A stretch of 32,369 bases of DNA, taken from the NCBI GenBank assembly GCA_944391825.1, contig CALXUZ010000009.1, positions 1 through 32,369 on the forward strand, read 5' to 3'. Position 1 is the first letter of the stretch. Every line of letters begins with the position of its first letter. This document shows, in pieces, positions 7,169-16,166 of the stretch. The stretch comes from an uncultured Clostridia bacterium. GTDB lineage: Bacteria; Bacillota; Clostridia; TANB77; CAG-508. Under the pieces are notes generated by a model. It worked only from the letters and a program-made list of their open reading frames with translations, did no database searches and was not told the origin of the DNA. A program made the position numbers and the translations under genes.

Positions 7169-8257
7169 GTGAAAAAGGAATACATTATACCAATTTTTGT
7201 ACCACATTTGGGTTGCCCACATAAATGTACTTTTTGTGACCAAAAAAAGATTAGTGGAGTGCAAAAACAAGTAACCGCAAAAGATGTAGAAGAAACCATA
7301 GAATATTACTTAAAAAACTTTAAGGATAACTCAAAATATGTGGAAGTAGCTTTTTTTGGCGGGAGTTTTACAGCAATAGATGAAAAAATTCAAAATGCTT
7401 TACTAGAAGCTGCAAATAGATATATTGACCAGGGAAAAGTGAATAGTATACGAATTTCCACTAGACCTGATTATATAGATAAAAATATTTTGAAAAGACT
7501 AAAAAAATACAATGTAAAAACTATAGAATTAGGAGTACAATCAACAAACGACTATATATTATCGAGATGCCAAAGAGGACATACATTTGCAGATGTTAAA
7601 AAGGCATCAAAATTAATTCGTTGGCATGGTTTTACATTAGGTCATCAAATGATGGTGGGGCTTCCAGAAAGCACAGAACTAGATGAAATAAATACAGCCA
7701 AAGATTTAATAAAACTAAAACCAAAAATAGTTAGAATTTATCCAGTTTTAGTTATAAAGGGCACTGAGCTAGAAGAAGAATACAACAATGGAGAATACAT
7801 GGCACTAACTGTGGAACAGGCAGTAGAACGCTCAAAAGAGGCTATGAAGTTATTTAACAAGGCAAATGTAGAAGTAATAAGGCTTGGACTTCAAAATACA
7901 GAAGAAATATCAGACCCAACCACAGATAAAAGCCAAGTTGTTGCAGGTCCATATCACCCAGCATTTAGGCAACTTGTAGAAGGTAGTATGTGGTATGATG
8001 AAATTGTAAATGAGATAAAAAAATTTAATACAAAAGTAATGAAGGTAAAAATTATTGCAAATCCAGAAAATATAAACAATATTATTGGACATAAAAAGGA
8101 GAATATCATAAAGCTAAAAGAAACATATGAAGTGGATGTAATAGTTGAGCCAGATGAACAAATAAAAAAAGGAAAATTTAAAATAGAAATTGAGAAAACA
8201 TATGAGGATATATTAAAAGAGAATTTAGAATTAAAAGAAAGAGCACTAAAAAAATAA
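7169..8257 (+). CDS. Radical SAM protein, Elp3-like, no acetyltransferase domain
   Basis: The 362-residue protein has the radical SAM cluster motif CxxxCxxC at Cys16, Cys20 and Cys23 (GCPHKCTFCDQKK), which binds a [4Fe-4S] cluster to cleave S-adenosylmethionine. AFFGGSFTAID, RISTRPDYID and ELGVQSTNDYILSRCQRGH match the Elp3/coproporphyrinogen-oxidase-like group. At 362 residues it lacks the C-terminal GNAT domain of true Elp3 (about 550 residues), so tRNA U34 modification should not be assumed. The last 70 residues are lysine/glutamate-rich. The start is GTG after AAAGGAG. It follows rnc closely, a pairing familiar in Clostridia. Substrate unknown. Confidence 0.85.
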   Translation: MKKEYIIPIFVPHLGCPHKCTFCDQKKISGVQKQVTAKDVEETIEYYLKNFKDNSKYVEVAFFGGSFTAIDEKIQNALLEAANRYIDQGKVNSIRISTRPDYIDKNILKRLKKYNVKTIELGVQSTNDYILSRCQRGHTFADVKKASKLIRWHGFTLGHQMMVGLPESTELDEINTAKDLIKLKPKIVRIYPVLVIKGTELEEEYNNGEYMALTVEQAVERSKEAMKLFNKANVEVIRLGLQNTEEISDPTTDKSQVVAGPYHPAFRQLVEGSMWYDEIVNEIKKFNTKVMKVKIIANPENINNIIGHKKENIIKLKETYEVDVIVEPDEQIKKGKFKIEIEKTYEDILKENLELKERALKK

Positions 8258-8267
8258 AACAATGTAT

Positions 8268-8311
8268 AAAATCACTTGTTATTACCAATAATTGTAATAA
8301 TAGGTGATTTT
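8268..8311 (+). promoter_or_regulatory. Hairpin that buries the ribosome site of the yitT-like gene
   Basis: AAAATCAC (8268-8275) pairs with GTGATTTT (8304-8311) and TTATTAC (8279-8285) with GTAATAA (8294-8300), with a 3x3 internal loop. The AGGTGA ribosome site (8302-8307) is in the right arm and the ATG begins one base after the stem. It could also serve as a terminator for the upstream gene. Structure is seen; function is inferred. Confidence 0.65.
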
Positions 8312-8312
8312 T

Positions 8313-9182
8313 ATGGATTATATAAAAACAAAAGGAATATTAACTTTTAGAAGACATTTATTAGATTTATTTTACCTAACATTAGGGTGTTTTATAATGG
8401 CGGTTGGAACTTCACTATTTTTACTTCCAAATCAATTATCATCAGGTGGATTTTCAGGTATTGCCACAATTATATATTATTTATTTGGATTTCCGCTTGG
8501 AACAGTAATTTTAGCTTTAAATGTTCCTTTTTTGATATGGGCATTCTTTAAGTTAGGAAAAGAATTACTAATAAAATCAATTTTAGGAACAGTTATATTA
8601 TCAATATTTATAGACCTTTTAGACCAGATACCAGTATTAACTGAAGATAGATTTTTGGCATGTATTTATGGTGGAGTATGCATTGGGCTAGGTTTGGCAT
8701 TAGTCTTAAAAGCTGGATCTTCAACAGGTGGAACAGATTTAATTACTTACATTGCAAAAGCATATAAGCCACATGTTAGAACAAGCAATGTAATGGTAAT
8801 TATTGATATAATAATTGTAACATTAAATGTATTTTTCTTTAAACAAGTGGAAATAGGCTTGTATTCTGCAATAAGTATCTACCTTATGGGAAAAATGATA
8901 GACATTGTTTTTGAAGGTGTAAACTTTACAAAAATGATGTTTATTGTATCCAAAAATTACAAAGAAATAGCAGAAGAAGTTGGAAATAAATTAGGCAGAG
9001 GTAGCACTGGAATTTATGCAAAAGGTATGTATACAAGAGAAAAAAGGATGATGCTATTATGTGTTGGTGCAAGAGGTGAAATTGCAAAAATAAAGCAAAT
9101 TGCAACAGAGCTTGACCCGAAAGCATTTATAATTATTGCAAATGCAAGAGAAACTTGGGGCAAGGGCTTTAAAAGAGATTAA
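8313..9182 (+). CDS. YitT-family membrane protein
   Basis: From the ATG at 8313 the protein is 289 residues; a GTG 9 bases upstream lies on top of the AGGTGA ribosome site and is rejected. About five hydrophobic segments fill residues 15-175 (starting LTLGCFIMAVGTSLFLLPNQLSSGGFSGIATIIYY, first half typical of the family), followed by a soluble C-terminal domain (residues about 200-289, DUF2179-like) with GRGSTGIYAKGMY and REKRMMLLCVGARGE. YitT proteins are inner-membrane proteins of unsettled function. It stands apart from both neighbours and may be translationally controlled by the hairpin over its start. Confidence 0.88.
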   Translation: MDYIKTKGILTFRRHLLDLFYLTLGCFIMAVGTSLFLLPNQLSSGGFSGIATIIYYLFGFPLGTVILALNVPFLIWAFFKLGKELLIKSILGTVILSIFIDLLDQIPVLTEDRFLACIYGGVCIGLGLALVLKAGSSTGGTDLITYIAKAYKPHVRTSNVMVIIDIIIVTLNVFFFKQVEIGLYSAISIYLMGKMIDIVFEGVNFTKMMFIVSKNYKEIAEEVGNKLGRGSTGIYAKGMYTREKRMMLLCVGARGEIAKIKQIATELDPKAFIIIANARETWGKGFKRD

Positions 9183-9200
9183 AAATTTATAATAAAACAA

Positions 9201-9229
9201 TTGAAAGTGCTATGGTAATTTGATAAAAT
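9201..9229 (+). promoter_or_regulatory. Promoter of the OGG-addB pair
   Basis: TTGAAA (9201-9206), 17-bp spacer, TAAAAT (9224-9229), 32 bp before the chosen glycosylase start. Confidence 0.6.
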
Positions 9230-9261
9230 AAATATTGAATTCTAGAAAAGGTAAAAGAAAA

Positions 9262-10125
9262 ATGAAAGAACAATATTATCAAATACCAAAAATAGATACT
9301 TTTTGCTTAGAGCACATTTTTGAATGTGGTCAATGTTTTAGATGGAATAAGGAAAAAGATGGCAGTTATACTGGTGTCTTTAAAAACAATGTTTTAAATG
9401 TAAAAGAAGAGAATAATAAAATCATATTTCATGGCGTATGTCAGGGAAATATAAAAGAAATTGTAACAGAATATTTTGATTTAAATAGAAATTATGAAGA
9501 AATGCAAAAAAAACTTAGTACAATAGATGAAAATGTAAAAAAAAGCATTTTATATGGCAGAGGAATTAGGCTTTTAAATCAAGAACTATGGGAAACAATT
9601 ATATCATTTATAATCTCAGCAAATAACAATATTCCAAGAATTAAAGGAATTATTGAAAGAATATCAAAACAATATGGCAAACTAATAAAATGGAATAATA
9701 AAGAATATTATACTTTTCCAACTGCACAAGAATTATCAAAAGCTACAGTAGAAGATTTAAGAAAGCTTGGACTAGGCTTTAGGGATAAAAGAGTATATGA
9801 GACTACAAAAATTATTTTAACTGAGCAAGTGAATTTGGATAAATTAAAGCAAGAAGATACTGAGAAGGTAAGAGATACATTGCTAACATTACCAGGAGTA
9901 GGACCTAAAGTTGCAGATTGCATTTTGCTATTTTCCACTCTAAAAAGACTAGAAGTTTTTCCAATAGATGTGTGGGTAAGGAGAGTAATGAATGAACTAT
10001 ATATTCATAACCCTAAAGAAGAAAAAGTAAATAAAAAAGAAATAGAAAAGTTAGCAAAACAAAAATATGGAAATTTAGCAGGAATAGCACAGCAATATTT
10101 ATTTTACTGGAAGCGAGAGGCTTAA
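9262..10125 (+). CDS. 8-oxoguanine DNA glycosylase (OGG1-type)
   Basis: The enzyme removes 8-oxoguanine from DNA and can nick the abasic site. The protein is 287 residues from the ATG at 9262, which follows AAAAGGT; a TTG at 9235 is rejected for lack of a ribosome site. The N-terminal OGG domain has CGQCFRWNK (22-30). The helix-hairpin-helix GPD core has LPGVGPKVADCILLF (210-224), putting the catalytic lysine at Lys216 and the conserved aspartate at Asp236 (FPIDVWVRRVM). This matches the Lys/Asp pair of OGG1. It precedes addB by 16 bp, suggesting a small DNA-repair operon. Confidence 0.92.
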   Translation: MKEQYYQIPKIDTFCLEHIFECGQCFRWNKEKDGSYTGVFKNNVLNVKEENNKIIFHGVCQGNIKEIVTEYFDLNRNYEEMQKKLSTIDENVKKSILYGRGIRLLNQELWETIISFIISANNNIPRIKGIIERISKQYGKLIKWNNKEYYTFPTAQELSKATVEDLRKLGLGFRDKRVYETTKIILTEQVNLDKLKQEDTEKVRDTLLTLPGVGPKVADCILLFSTLKRLEVFPIDVWVRRVMNELYIHNPKEEKVNKKEIEKLAKQKYGNLAGIAQQYLFYWKREA

Positions 10126-10141
10126 AAGAAAGGAGAAAAAC

Positions 10142-13100
10142 ATGGGGCTTAAGATTATTTATGGAACAGCAGGAACAGGAAAAAGTACATATATATTTAA
10201 AGAAATACAAGAAAAATTAAATAATAATTATGTAGAAACAAATTCTGATAAAAAAGAAGTTCAAAATATAAAAATAATCACCCCAGAACAGTTTTCTTTT
10301 ACAGCAGAAAAAAAGTTATTAGACTTTGCGCCAAGCAGTAGTGTGCTTACAGCAGAGGTTATAACATTTAACCGTATGGTATACCGCATTTTGACAGAAG
10401 TTGGTGGAAAAACCAAAAAACGCTTATCAAGTAGTGGAAGGGCAATGCTACTTGATGATATTTTGCTATCACAAAAAGAAGATTTTACCTTTTTAGGCAA
10501 AACAGATGAAAATGTGGAAATGATAGCAACACAGTTAACAGAACTTAAAAAACATAATGTTACAATTGATAGCTTAAAAGAAAGTGCAGAAAATATTGAA
10601 GATACATATTTGAAGAAAAAGCTAGAAGATATTTACAAGATATATGAAACATATACAAATAGGATTAAGGAAAAATATATTGATGAAAATGATGGTTTAA
10701 CAATACTTACAGAAAAACTTGATAATTCTGAGCAATTTAAAAATTGTGATATTTACTTGGACGAGTTTGTGGGCTTTACAGCGCAAGAATATGAGGTACT
10801 AAGAAAATTATTAAAATATTCTAAAAGTGTAACAATTACAATATGTGCAGATAATTTAAATAGCGATTTAAGTCAAGAACAGGATATTTTTTATAGCAAT
10901 AAAAAAACTGCATTTAAATTAATGAAAATTGCAGAAGAAGAAAATATAAAGATAGAAAAACCAATAAATTTAAATGAAAAAGTTAGATTTAAAGTGCCAG
11001 AATTAAAGCACCTAGCAGAAAATATATCAGCACCATTTTACAAAAAATATGAAAAAGAAGTGCCAAATTTATCGGTATTCTTAGCAAATAATCCATATTC
11101 AGAAATAGAGCATATTGCAATAGAAATTACAAAGCTTGTAAAAGAAAATGGATATAGATATGAAGATATTAGTGTTATAACAAAGGATTTAGCAACATAT
11201 GGCGCACTTTGCAGAGCCATTTTTAGGCAATATCAAATTCCAGTATTTATTGATGAGGAAAAGGATTTAAGCGAAAATGCTTTAATAAAATGGATACTTT
11301 CACTATTAGATATTTTTGTAAAAAATTGGTCATATGAAGCGGTGATGGGCTATGTAAAAACAGGATTTACAGACTTAGAACAATATGAAATCTCCATGCT
11401 GGAAAATTACAGCTTAAAGTGGGGGTTAAAAGGAAGCAAATGGTATGCAAAAGATTTGAGCTTTTATGATGAGACAGATGAAGAAAAGCAAATAATCTTA
11501 CATGCAAAAGACCAAATTGTAGATCCACTTTTGGAATTTAAGCAGAATTTAAAAGGACTAAAAACAGTAAAGCAAATAACCCAAAATATATATGAATTTA
11601 TATTAAAAAATAATATTCCGCAAAAATTAGAAGATAAGATTAGATATTTGCAGGAAATTAATGAATTAGAAAAAGTAAATGAATATATTACTACTTGGAA
11701 AATAGTGACCGATTTATTTAAAGAACTAATAAATGTATTAGGTGATGAGCAAATAACATTTGAAAGATATAGCAAAATTTTAAAAATGGGATTTGAAACA
11801 AGCCATTTAGGGGCAATACCAGGTACAGCAGATCAAGTGATAATAGGTGACACCGACCGTTCAAGGTCACATAAGGTAAGGGCAGTATTTATAATAGGTC
11901 TAAATGATGGAAGCTTTCCAAGTAATCACAAAAATGAAGGATTTTTAAATGATAAAGATAGGGAAACTCTTAAGAAATGCGGAATTGAACTAGCAAATGG
12001 AACACTTGAACAATTATATGATGATAATTTTAATATATATAAAGCATTTACAACTGCAGAGGAAAAACTATATTTGTCATATGTGTCATCAGATGTGGAA
12101 GGAAAATCTTTAAGACCTTCAATTGTGCTAAATAAAATTAAAAGGATTTTTCCAAACTTAAAAGAGGAAAGTGATGTAGTAGAAAGAAAAAGCGAAATTT
12201 TATTAAAAAATACTACCTTTGATGAATTACTAGTACAATTAAGAAAATTTATACAAGGAGAAACCGTTGAGCCAGTATGGTTTCAAGTATATAATTACTA
12301 CAGCAAATATGAACCAGAGAAATTAGAAGCTAGCATAAAAGCTATTAAATATGAAAATATCCCAGAAAAACTAGAAAAGGGAAATTTGCAAAAATTATAT
12401 GGAGATACATTAAAAACTAGTGTTTCAAGGCTGGAACAATATAAAGCATGTGCTTTTTCATATTATTTAAAATATGGGCTAAAGTTAAAAGAGCAAAATA
12501 CTTTTAATGTGCAGTCAATAGATACAGGCAATTTCATGCATGAGGTGATAGACGAATTTTTTACATATTTAGAAGAAAATGAATTAAATGTAAAAAAACT
12601 GGAAGAAGGCAAAATTACAAACATTATAGAAGAAATTGTGGAAGAAAAACTTGGCTTAAAAAAATACGAGATTTTTAATAGTATTCCTAAATATAGAGTT
12701 TTAGCACAAAGGCTAAAAAAAGTAATAAATTTATCTATTAAATATATAGTTAATAGCTTAAAATACAGCGAATTTGAAGTTCTAGGTCATGAATTAGAAT
12801 TTAAAGAAGGAAAAGAATATAAGCCAATAATTTTTGAATTAGAAAACGGAAAAAAAGTTGAAATTACAGGAAAAATTGACAGAATTGATATTGCTAAAAC
12901 TCCAGATGGAAATTATATACGAATTATAGATTATAAATCTTCTGTAAAAAATATAGACCTAAATGAGGTGTTAGCAGGTTTGCAACTTCAACTTCTAACA
13001 TATTTAGATGCAACATGCAAAATAAATGATGTTTTGCCAGCAGGTGTATTTTATTTTCCATTAATAGAGCCTTTGTTAAATTCTGATAAACATGTTGAAG

Positions 13101-13516
13101 AAGAACAGATAAAAGAAGAATTACAAAAGCAATTTAAAATGAAAGGGCTTATTTTAGCAGATGTTAATGTAGTAAGAAAAATGGATACAAATTTAAGCTC
13201 TGGAAGTTCAAATATTGTCTCAGCATATGTTAATAAAAATGGAGAAGTTACTGATAAGCCAAATACATTAAATAGGGCACAGTTTGAAAAAATGCAAGTT
13301 TATATAGAAAAACTTATAAAGCAAATTTCAACTGAGATTTTAGGAGGAAATATCAATATTGAACCATATTATAATACTCAAAACAAAAAAACACCATGTG
13401 AATATTGCAAATATAAGGCCATTTGCCAATTTAATCAAACCACAAAAAACAATTACAAATATATTGCAAATAATAGTAAAGAATATGTATTAGAGCAAAT
13501 TGAAAAGCAAAGCTGA
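10142..13516 (+). CDS. addB: ATP-dependent helicase/nuclease subunit B (AddB)
   Basis: AddB works with AddA to resect double-strand breaks to Chi-type sites. The 1124-residue protein starts with a Walker A motif (GTAGTGKST, residues 8-16). It has a long degenerate helicase region and a C-terminal RecB-family nuclease domain (GKIDRIDI, then IRIIDYKSS, giving the Asp and Asp-Tyr-Lys active-site elements). One cysteine upstream of the nuclease (YKACAFSYY) and the closing cluster CEYCKYKAIC match the four-Cys iron-sulfur staple of AddB. Length is normal. The gene is intact but addA, normally adjacent, does not follow. Start ATG after AAAGGAG. Confidence 0.93.
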   Translation: MGLKIIYGTAGTGKSTYIFKEIQEKLNNNYVETNSDKKEVQNIKIITPEQFSFTAEKKLLDFAPSSSVLTAEVITFNRMVYRILTEVGGKTKKRLSSSGRAMLLDDILLSQKEDFTFLGKTDENVEMIATQLTELKKHNVTIDSLKESAENIEDTYLKKKLEDIYKIYETYTNRIKEKYIDENDGLTILTEKLDNSEQFKNCDIYLDEFVGFTAQEYEVLRKLLKYSKSVTITICADNLNSDLSQEQDIFYSNKKTAFKLMKIAEEENIKIEKPINLNEKVRFKVPELKHLAENISAPFYKKYEKEVPNLSVFLANNPYSEIEHIAIEITKLVKENGYRYEDISVITKDLATYGALCRAIFRQYQIPVFIDEEKDLSENALIKWILSLLDIFVKNWSYEAVMGYVKTGFTDLEQYEISMLENYSLKWGLKGSKWYAKDLSFYDETDEEKQIILHAKDQIVDPLLEFKQNLKGLKTVKQITQNIYEFILKNNIPQKLEDKIRYLQEINELEKVNEYITTWKIVTDLFKELINVLGDEQITFERYSKILKMGFETSHLGAIPGTADQVIIGDTDRSRSHKVRAVFIIGLNDGSFPSNHKNEGFLNDKDRETLKKCGIELANGTLEQLYDDNFNIYKAFTTAEEKLYLSYVSSDVEGKSLRPSIVLNKIKRIFPNLKEESDVVERKSEILLKNTTFDELLVQLRKFIQGETVEPVWFQVYNYYSKYEPEKLEASIKAIKYENIPEKLEKGNLQKLYGDTLKTSVSRLEQYKACAFSYYLKYGLKLKEQNTFNVQSIDTGNFMHEVIDEFFTYLEENELNVKKLEEGKITNIIEEIVEEKLGLKKYEIFNSIPKYRVLAQRLKKVINLSIKYIVNSLKYSEFEVLGHELEFKEGKEYKPIIFELENGKKVEITGKIDRIDIAKTPDGNYIRIIDYKSSVKNIDLNEVLAGLQLQLLTYLDATCKINDVLPAGVFYFPLIEPLLNSDKHVEEEQIKEELQKQFKMKGLILADVNVVRKMDTNLSSGSSNIVSAYVNKNGEVTDKPNTLNRAQFEKMQVYIEKLIKQISTEILGGNINIEPYYNTQNKKTPCEYCKYKAICQFNQTTKNNYKYIANNSKEYVLEQIEKQS

Positions 13517-13541
13517 CATTTTACTAAAAAGATAAAAAGAA

Positions 13542-13563
13542 AAAGCGACCACACGGTCGCTTT
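13542..13563 (+). terminator. Terminator-like hairpin after addB
   Basis: AAAGCGACC (13542-13550) and GGTCGCTTT (13555-13563) make a perfect 9-bp stem with an ACAC tetraloop. Only the stem's own TTT follows, so efficiency is uncertain. Confidence 0.65.
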
Positions 13564-13587
13564 AAACATGAAAAGTTTTTTTATATC

Positions 13588-13616
13588 TTGACTAATTACT
13601 TTGAAATCTATAAAAT
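13588..13616 (+). promoter_or_regulatory. Promoter of pgeF
   Basis: TTGACT (13588-13593), 17-bp spacer, TAAAAT (13611-13616). Confidence 0.7.
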
Positions 13617-13687
13617 AGTAATAGAAAATATTTTAAATTTAATGTATATTGATTAAAAATCATGTGATTAGAGAGAAAGGATTTAAT

Positions 13688-14497
13688 ATGCAAAAAAATT
13701 TGAATTCAAATTTAATATATAATAATCAAGATGGAATAGAATATATTCAGTTTGAAAATCTACTACAATATCCACAAATTACACATTGTTATACATTAAG
13801 AAGCGGAAATAAATTAAACTTTCCTCCAAAATATAAAGATGAAGAAAAACTAAAACAAAGCTATAAATTGATTTGTGATTGCTTGAAGCTAGATATTAAC
13901 ACGATTATAAAACCACATCAAACACATACAGACAATGTGGAAGTGGTAGAAAACATAAAAGAATTAAATGATGTAGATGGAATGATTACAAATAAAGAAA
14001 ATATCACATTGCTAACAACTTCTGCAGATTGCACATCACTTATTTTCTATGACCCATCACAAAAAGTAATTGGCAATGCTCACTCTGGTTGGAAAGGAAC
14101 ATTGCAGGCAATAGGAAAAAAATTAGTAGAAAAAATGATAAATCAATACAATTCAAAACCAGAAGATATAATTTGTTGTATTTGTCCATGTATAAAACAA
14201 TGCTGTTTTGAAGTAGAAGAAGATGTAAGGAAGTTATTTGAAAATAGATATAATTACATGGAAAACTTAGATAAAATTATTAAAAAAGGCAGTATAATAG
14301 ACGGAAAACAAAAATATCACATTGATACTACAGAGATAAATAGACAATTATTGAAACAAATAGGATTAAAAGATAAAAATATTATTGATAGTGGAATTTG
14401 TACAAAATGCCATTCAGAACATTTTCACTCATACCGTGTAGACAAAGAAAATTCAGGAAGAAACGCTGCAATAATTAATGTGAGAGGTGAGAAGTGA
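13688..14497 (+). CDS. pgeF: Purine nucleoside phosphorylase / peptidoglycan editing factor, laccase-domain family
   Basis: This 269-residue protein belongs to the YfiH/PgeF/LACC1 family, whose members act on purine nucleosides and, in E. coli, keep peptidoglycan precursors correct. Family marks are KPHQTHTDNV, LLTTSADCTSLIFYDP, GNAHSGWKGTLQAIGKK and the metal-binding CTKCHSEHFHSYR near the C-terminus (His/Cys ligands). The ATG at 13688 follows GAGAAAGGA; an upstream TTG start is rejected. The final codons and stop lie inside an array of 7-bp repeats, so the C-terminal residues VRGEK come from repeat DNA. Its substrate here cannot be read from the sequence. Confidence 0.9.
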   Translation: MQKNLNSNLIYNNQDGIEYIQFENLLQYPQITHCYTLRSGNKLNFPPKYKDEEKLKQSYKLICDCLKLDINTIIKPHQTHTDNVEVVENIKELNDVDGMITNKENITLLTTSADCTSLIFYDPSQKVIGNAHSGWKGTLQAIGKKLVEKMINQYNSKPEDIICCICPCIKQCCFEVEEDVRKLFENRYNYMENLDKIIKKGSIIDGKQKYHIDTTEINRQLLKQIGLKDKNIIDSGICTKCHSEHFHSYRVDKENSGRNAAIINVRGEK

Positions 14498-14535
14498 GAT
14501 GTGGGATGTGAGAAGTGGAAAGTGAGAGGAGAGAA
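14480..14535 (+). repeat. Eight tandem 7-bp units bridging pgeF and the next gene
   Basis: Eight heptads without interruption: GTGAGAG, GTGAGAA, GTGAGAT, GTGGGAT, GTGAGAA, GTGGAAA, GTGAGAG, GAGAGAA. The third unit supplies the pgeF stop (TGA at 14495-14497). The last two supply the ribosome site (GGAG) of the next gene, whose ATG is 2 bases beyond the array. Confidence 0.9.
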
Positions 14536-14537
14536 AT

Positions 14538-15449
14538 ATGATACCAGAAAGATTAAGAGAAGGCGATACAATTGGGCTAATTGCACCTTCTAGCCCAGTG
14601 GATAAAGATGATTTAGAAGTAATAAATCAATCTATTTTATTAATGGAAAGTGCAGGTTTTTCAATAAAATTTGCTAAAAAAGCATTATCAAATACATTGG
14701 GATACGGGCTAACAGCAAAAGAAAAAGCAGAAGATATAAATAGTATGTTTGAAGATAAAGAAGTAAAAGCAATTTTCTGCATTTCCGGTGGATTCAATTC
14801 AAATACTACATTTGATTATTTAGATTATGATAGAATAAAAATAAGTCCTAAAATTATATGTGGATTTAGTGACTCTACTTCAATTCTAAATATTATATAT
14901 AATAAAACAGGGCTTGTAACATTTCATGGTCCAACATTTAAAGCTCTAACTTCTTGGCCAACTAAGTATGGGTATGAAGAAGTTATGAAACGCTTTGTAG
15001 AAGGTGGGCTAGCATTGGGGCAATCAGATGATGAGTTTAAAACAATAAAAGAGGGAAAAGCAGTAGGCACTTTGGTAGGTGGAAATTTAAGTTTAGTAAA
15101 TGAAATGGTAGCAGGAAAATATAGTATTGACTTTACAGACAAAATCTTATTTATAGAAGAATTATTTTTGGAAACACCACCAGAACTAGCAAGCAATTAC
15201 CTATATAATATGAAGCAAAATGGTGTATTTGATAAAATAAAAGGCATGTGGGTAGGAAATTATGATGGAAGTATTGCACTAGAAAGAATACTATTGGACA
15301 CATTGGAAGGGCAATATAATTTCCCAATTATAAAGTCAGATAATTTTGGTCATATTGATAAAAAAACAGTTATCCCAATAGGAACAATGGCAAAAATAGA
15401 TACAAGTGCAGATAGAAAAATAGAACTACTAGAAAATTGTGTAAAATAG
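14538..15449 (+). CDS. LD-carboxypeptidase, peptidase family S66
   Basis: The 303-residue protein is a family S66 peptidase (LdcA/MccF group). LdcA removes the terminal D-Ala from muropeptide tetrapeptides during wall recycling, while MccF relatives cleave microcin C-type compounds. The nucleophile is Ser111 in CGFSDSTS, with the likely Glu (Glu207 or 208, IEELFLETPP) and His272 (NFGHIDKK) completing the Ser-Glu-His set. The N-terminus RLREGDTIGLIAPSSPV is typical. No signal peptide, so cytoplasmic. Its ribosome site is provided by the heptad repeat. Recycling is the safer guess; MccF-type immunity cannot be excluded. Confidence 0.87.
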   Translation: MIPERLREGDTIGLIAPSSPVDKDDLEVINQSILLMESAGFSIKFAKKALSNTLGYGLTAKEKAEDINSMFEDKEVKAIFCISGGFNSNTTFDYLDYDRIKISPKIICGFSDSTSILNIIYNKTGLVTFHGPTFKALTSWPTKYGYEEVMKRFVEGGLALGQSDDEFKTIKEGKAVGTLVGGNLSLVNEMVAGKYSIDFTDKILFIEELFLETPPELASNYLYNMKQNGVFDKIKGMWVGNYDGSIALERILLDTLEGQYNFPIIKSDNFGHIDKKTVIPIGTMAKIDTSADRKIELLENCVK

Positions 15450-15459
15450 GGAGGAAATA

Positions 15460-15513
15460 TTGAGATTAGAATTTCATTTCAAATTTTATGGAAAAGGGTT
15501 TGAACTCGATTAA
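15460..15513 (+). other. Possible 17-codon leader ORF before udg
   Basis: A strong GGGAGG (15449-15454) overlaps the previous stop and lies 5 bases before a TTG that opens a 17-codon frame ([17 protein letters not shown]). It stops at TAA 15511-15513, two bases before the udg ATG. The udg ATG itself lacks a close ribosome site, so translational coupling through this ORF is possible. Coding status unproven. Confidence 0.35.
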
Positions 15514-15515
15514 TT

Positions 15516-16061
15516 ATGTGGGAAGATTTAGAAAAAAGTATACAAGACTGCCAAAAATGTAAATTATGCCAAACAAGAAAACATATTGTTTTAGGTGAAG
15601 GAAATAGAGATGCAGACATAATGTTTATTGGGGAAGGTCCAGGTGCAGACGAGGATGCACAAGGCAGACCATTTGTTGGTAAAGCTGGGCAACTTATGAA
15701 CAAAGCATTTCAAGGTCTTGGAATAGACAGAGACTCTGTATACATTACAAATATTGTAAAATGCAGACCACCAGCAAACCGTGTGCCAGAAGATTATGAG
15801 GCAGAAGCATGCTTGGATTATTTAAGAAATCAAGTTATGCTAGTAAAGCCTAAAATCATAGTGCTTTTAGGTAGCACAGCCTTAAAAAATATTCTAGGAA
15901 AAGAATATGGAATTACAGCATGTAGAGGAAAATGGATAGAAAAAAAGGGAATATTATATATGCCAACATGGCATCCAGCAGCATTATTACGCGACGAAAA
16001 CAAAAAAATAGACTTTTGGTTAGACCTAAAACAAGTACAAGAAAAATGTAAAAATTTGTAA
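15516..16061 (+). CDS. Uracil-DNA glycosylase, family 4
   Basis: Family 4 enzymes excise uracil from DNA and carry a [4Fe-4S] cluster. The 181-residue protein has the four cluster cysteines at Cys12, Cys15, Cys83 and Cys99, motif 1 [20 protein letters not shown] (39-58) and the second active-site motif HPAALLR (153-159). Length is standard. The ATG start has no good ribosome site; coupling to a short upstream ORF is possible. It ends 7 bases before a strong promoter. With the OGG-type glycosylase and AddB it adds to a local group of DNA-repair genes. Confidence 0.94.
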   Translation: MWEDLEKSIQDCQKCKLCQTRKHIVLGEGNRDADIMFIGEGPGADEDAQGRPFVGKAGQLMNKAFQGLGIDRDSVYITNIVKCRPPANRVPEDYEAEACLDYLRNQVMLVKPKIIVLLGSTALKNILGKEYGITACRGKWIEKKGILYMPTWHPAALLRDENKKIDFWLDLKQVQEKCKNL

Positions 16062-16068
16062 AAATGTA

Positions 16069-16097
16069 TTGACAGCAAAACAAAAGTTTGTTACAAT
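16069..16097 (+). promoter_or_regulatory. Promoter of the 37-codon hydrophobic ORF
   Basis: TTGACA (16069-16074), 17-bp spacer, TACAAT (16092-16097). The predicted start, about 16104, coincides with AGAATTAGGAA, the first bases of an inverted repeat. Confidence 0.85.
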
Positions 16098-16166
16098 TTT
16101 ATAAGAATTAGGAAGGTATAAAGTGTGGTTATCATCTTCATTACATAAGAATGGAGGTGATATGGT

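Noticed and set aside
14480-14535. CRISPR array
   Set aside because: The units are contiguous 7-mers without spacers; no repeat-spacer pattern was seen anywhere in the window.
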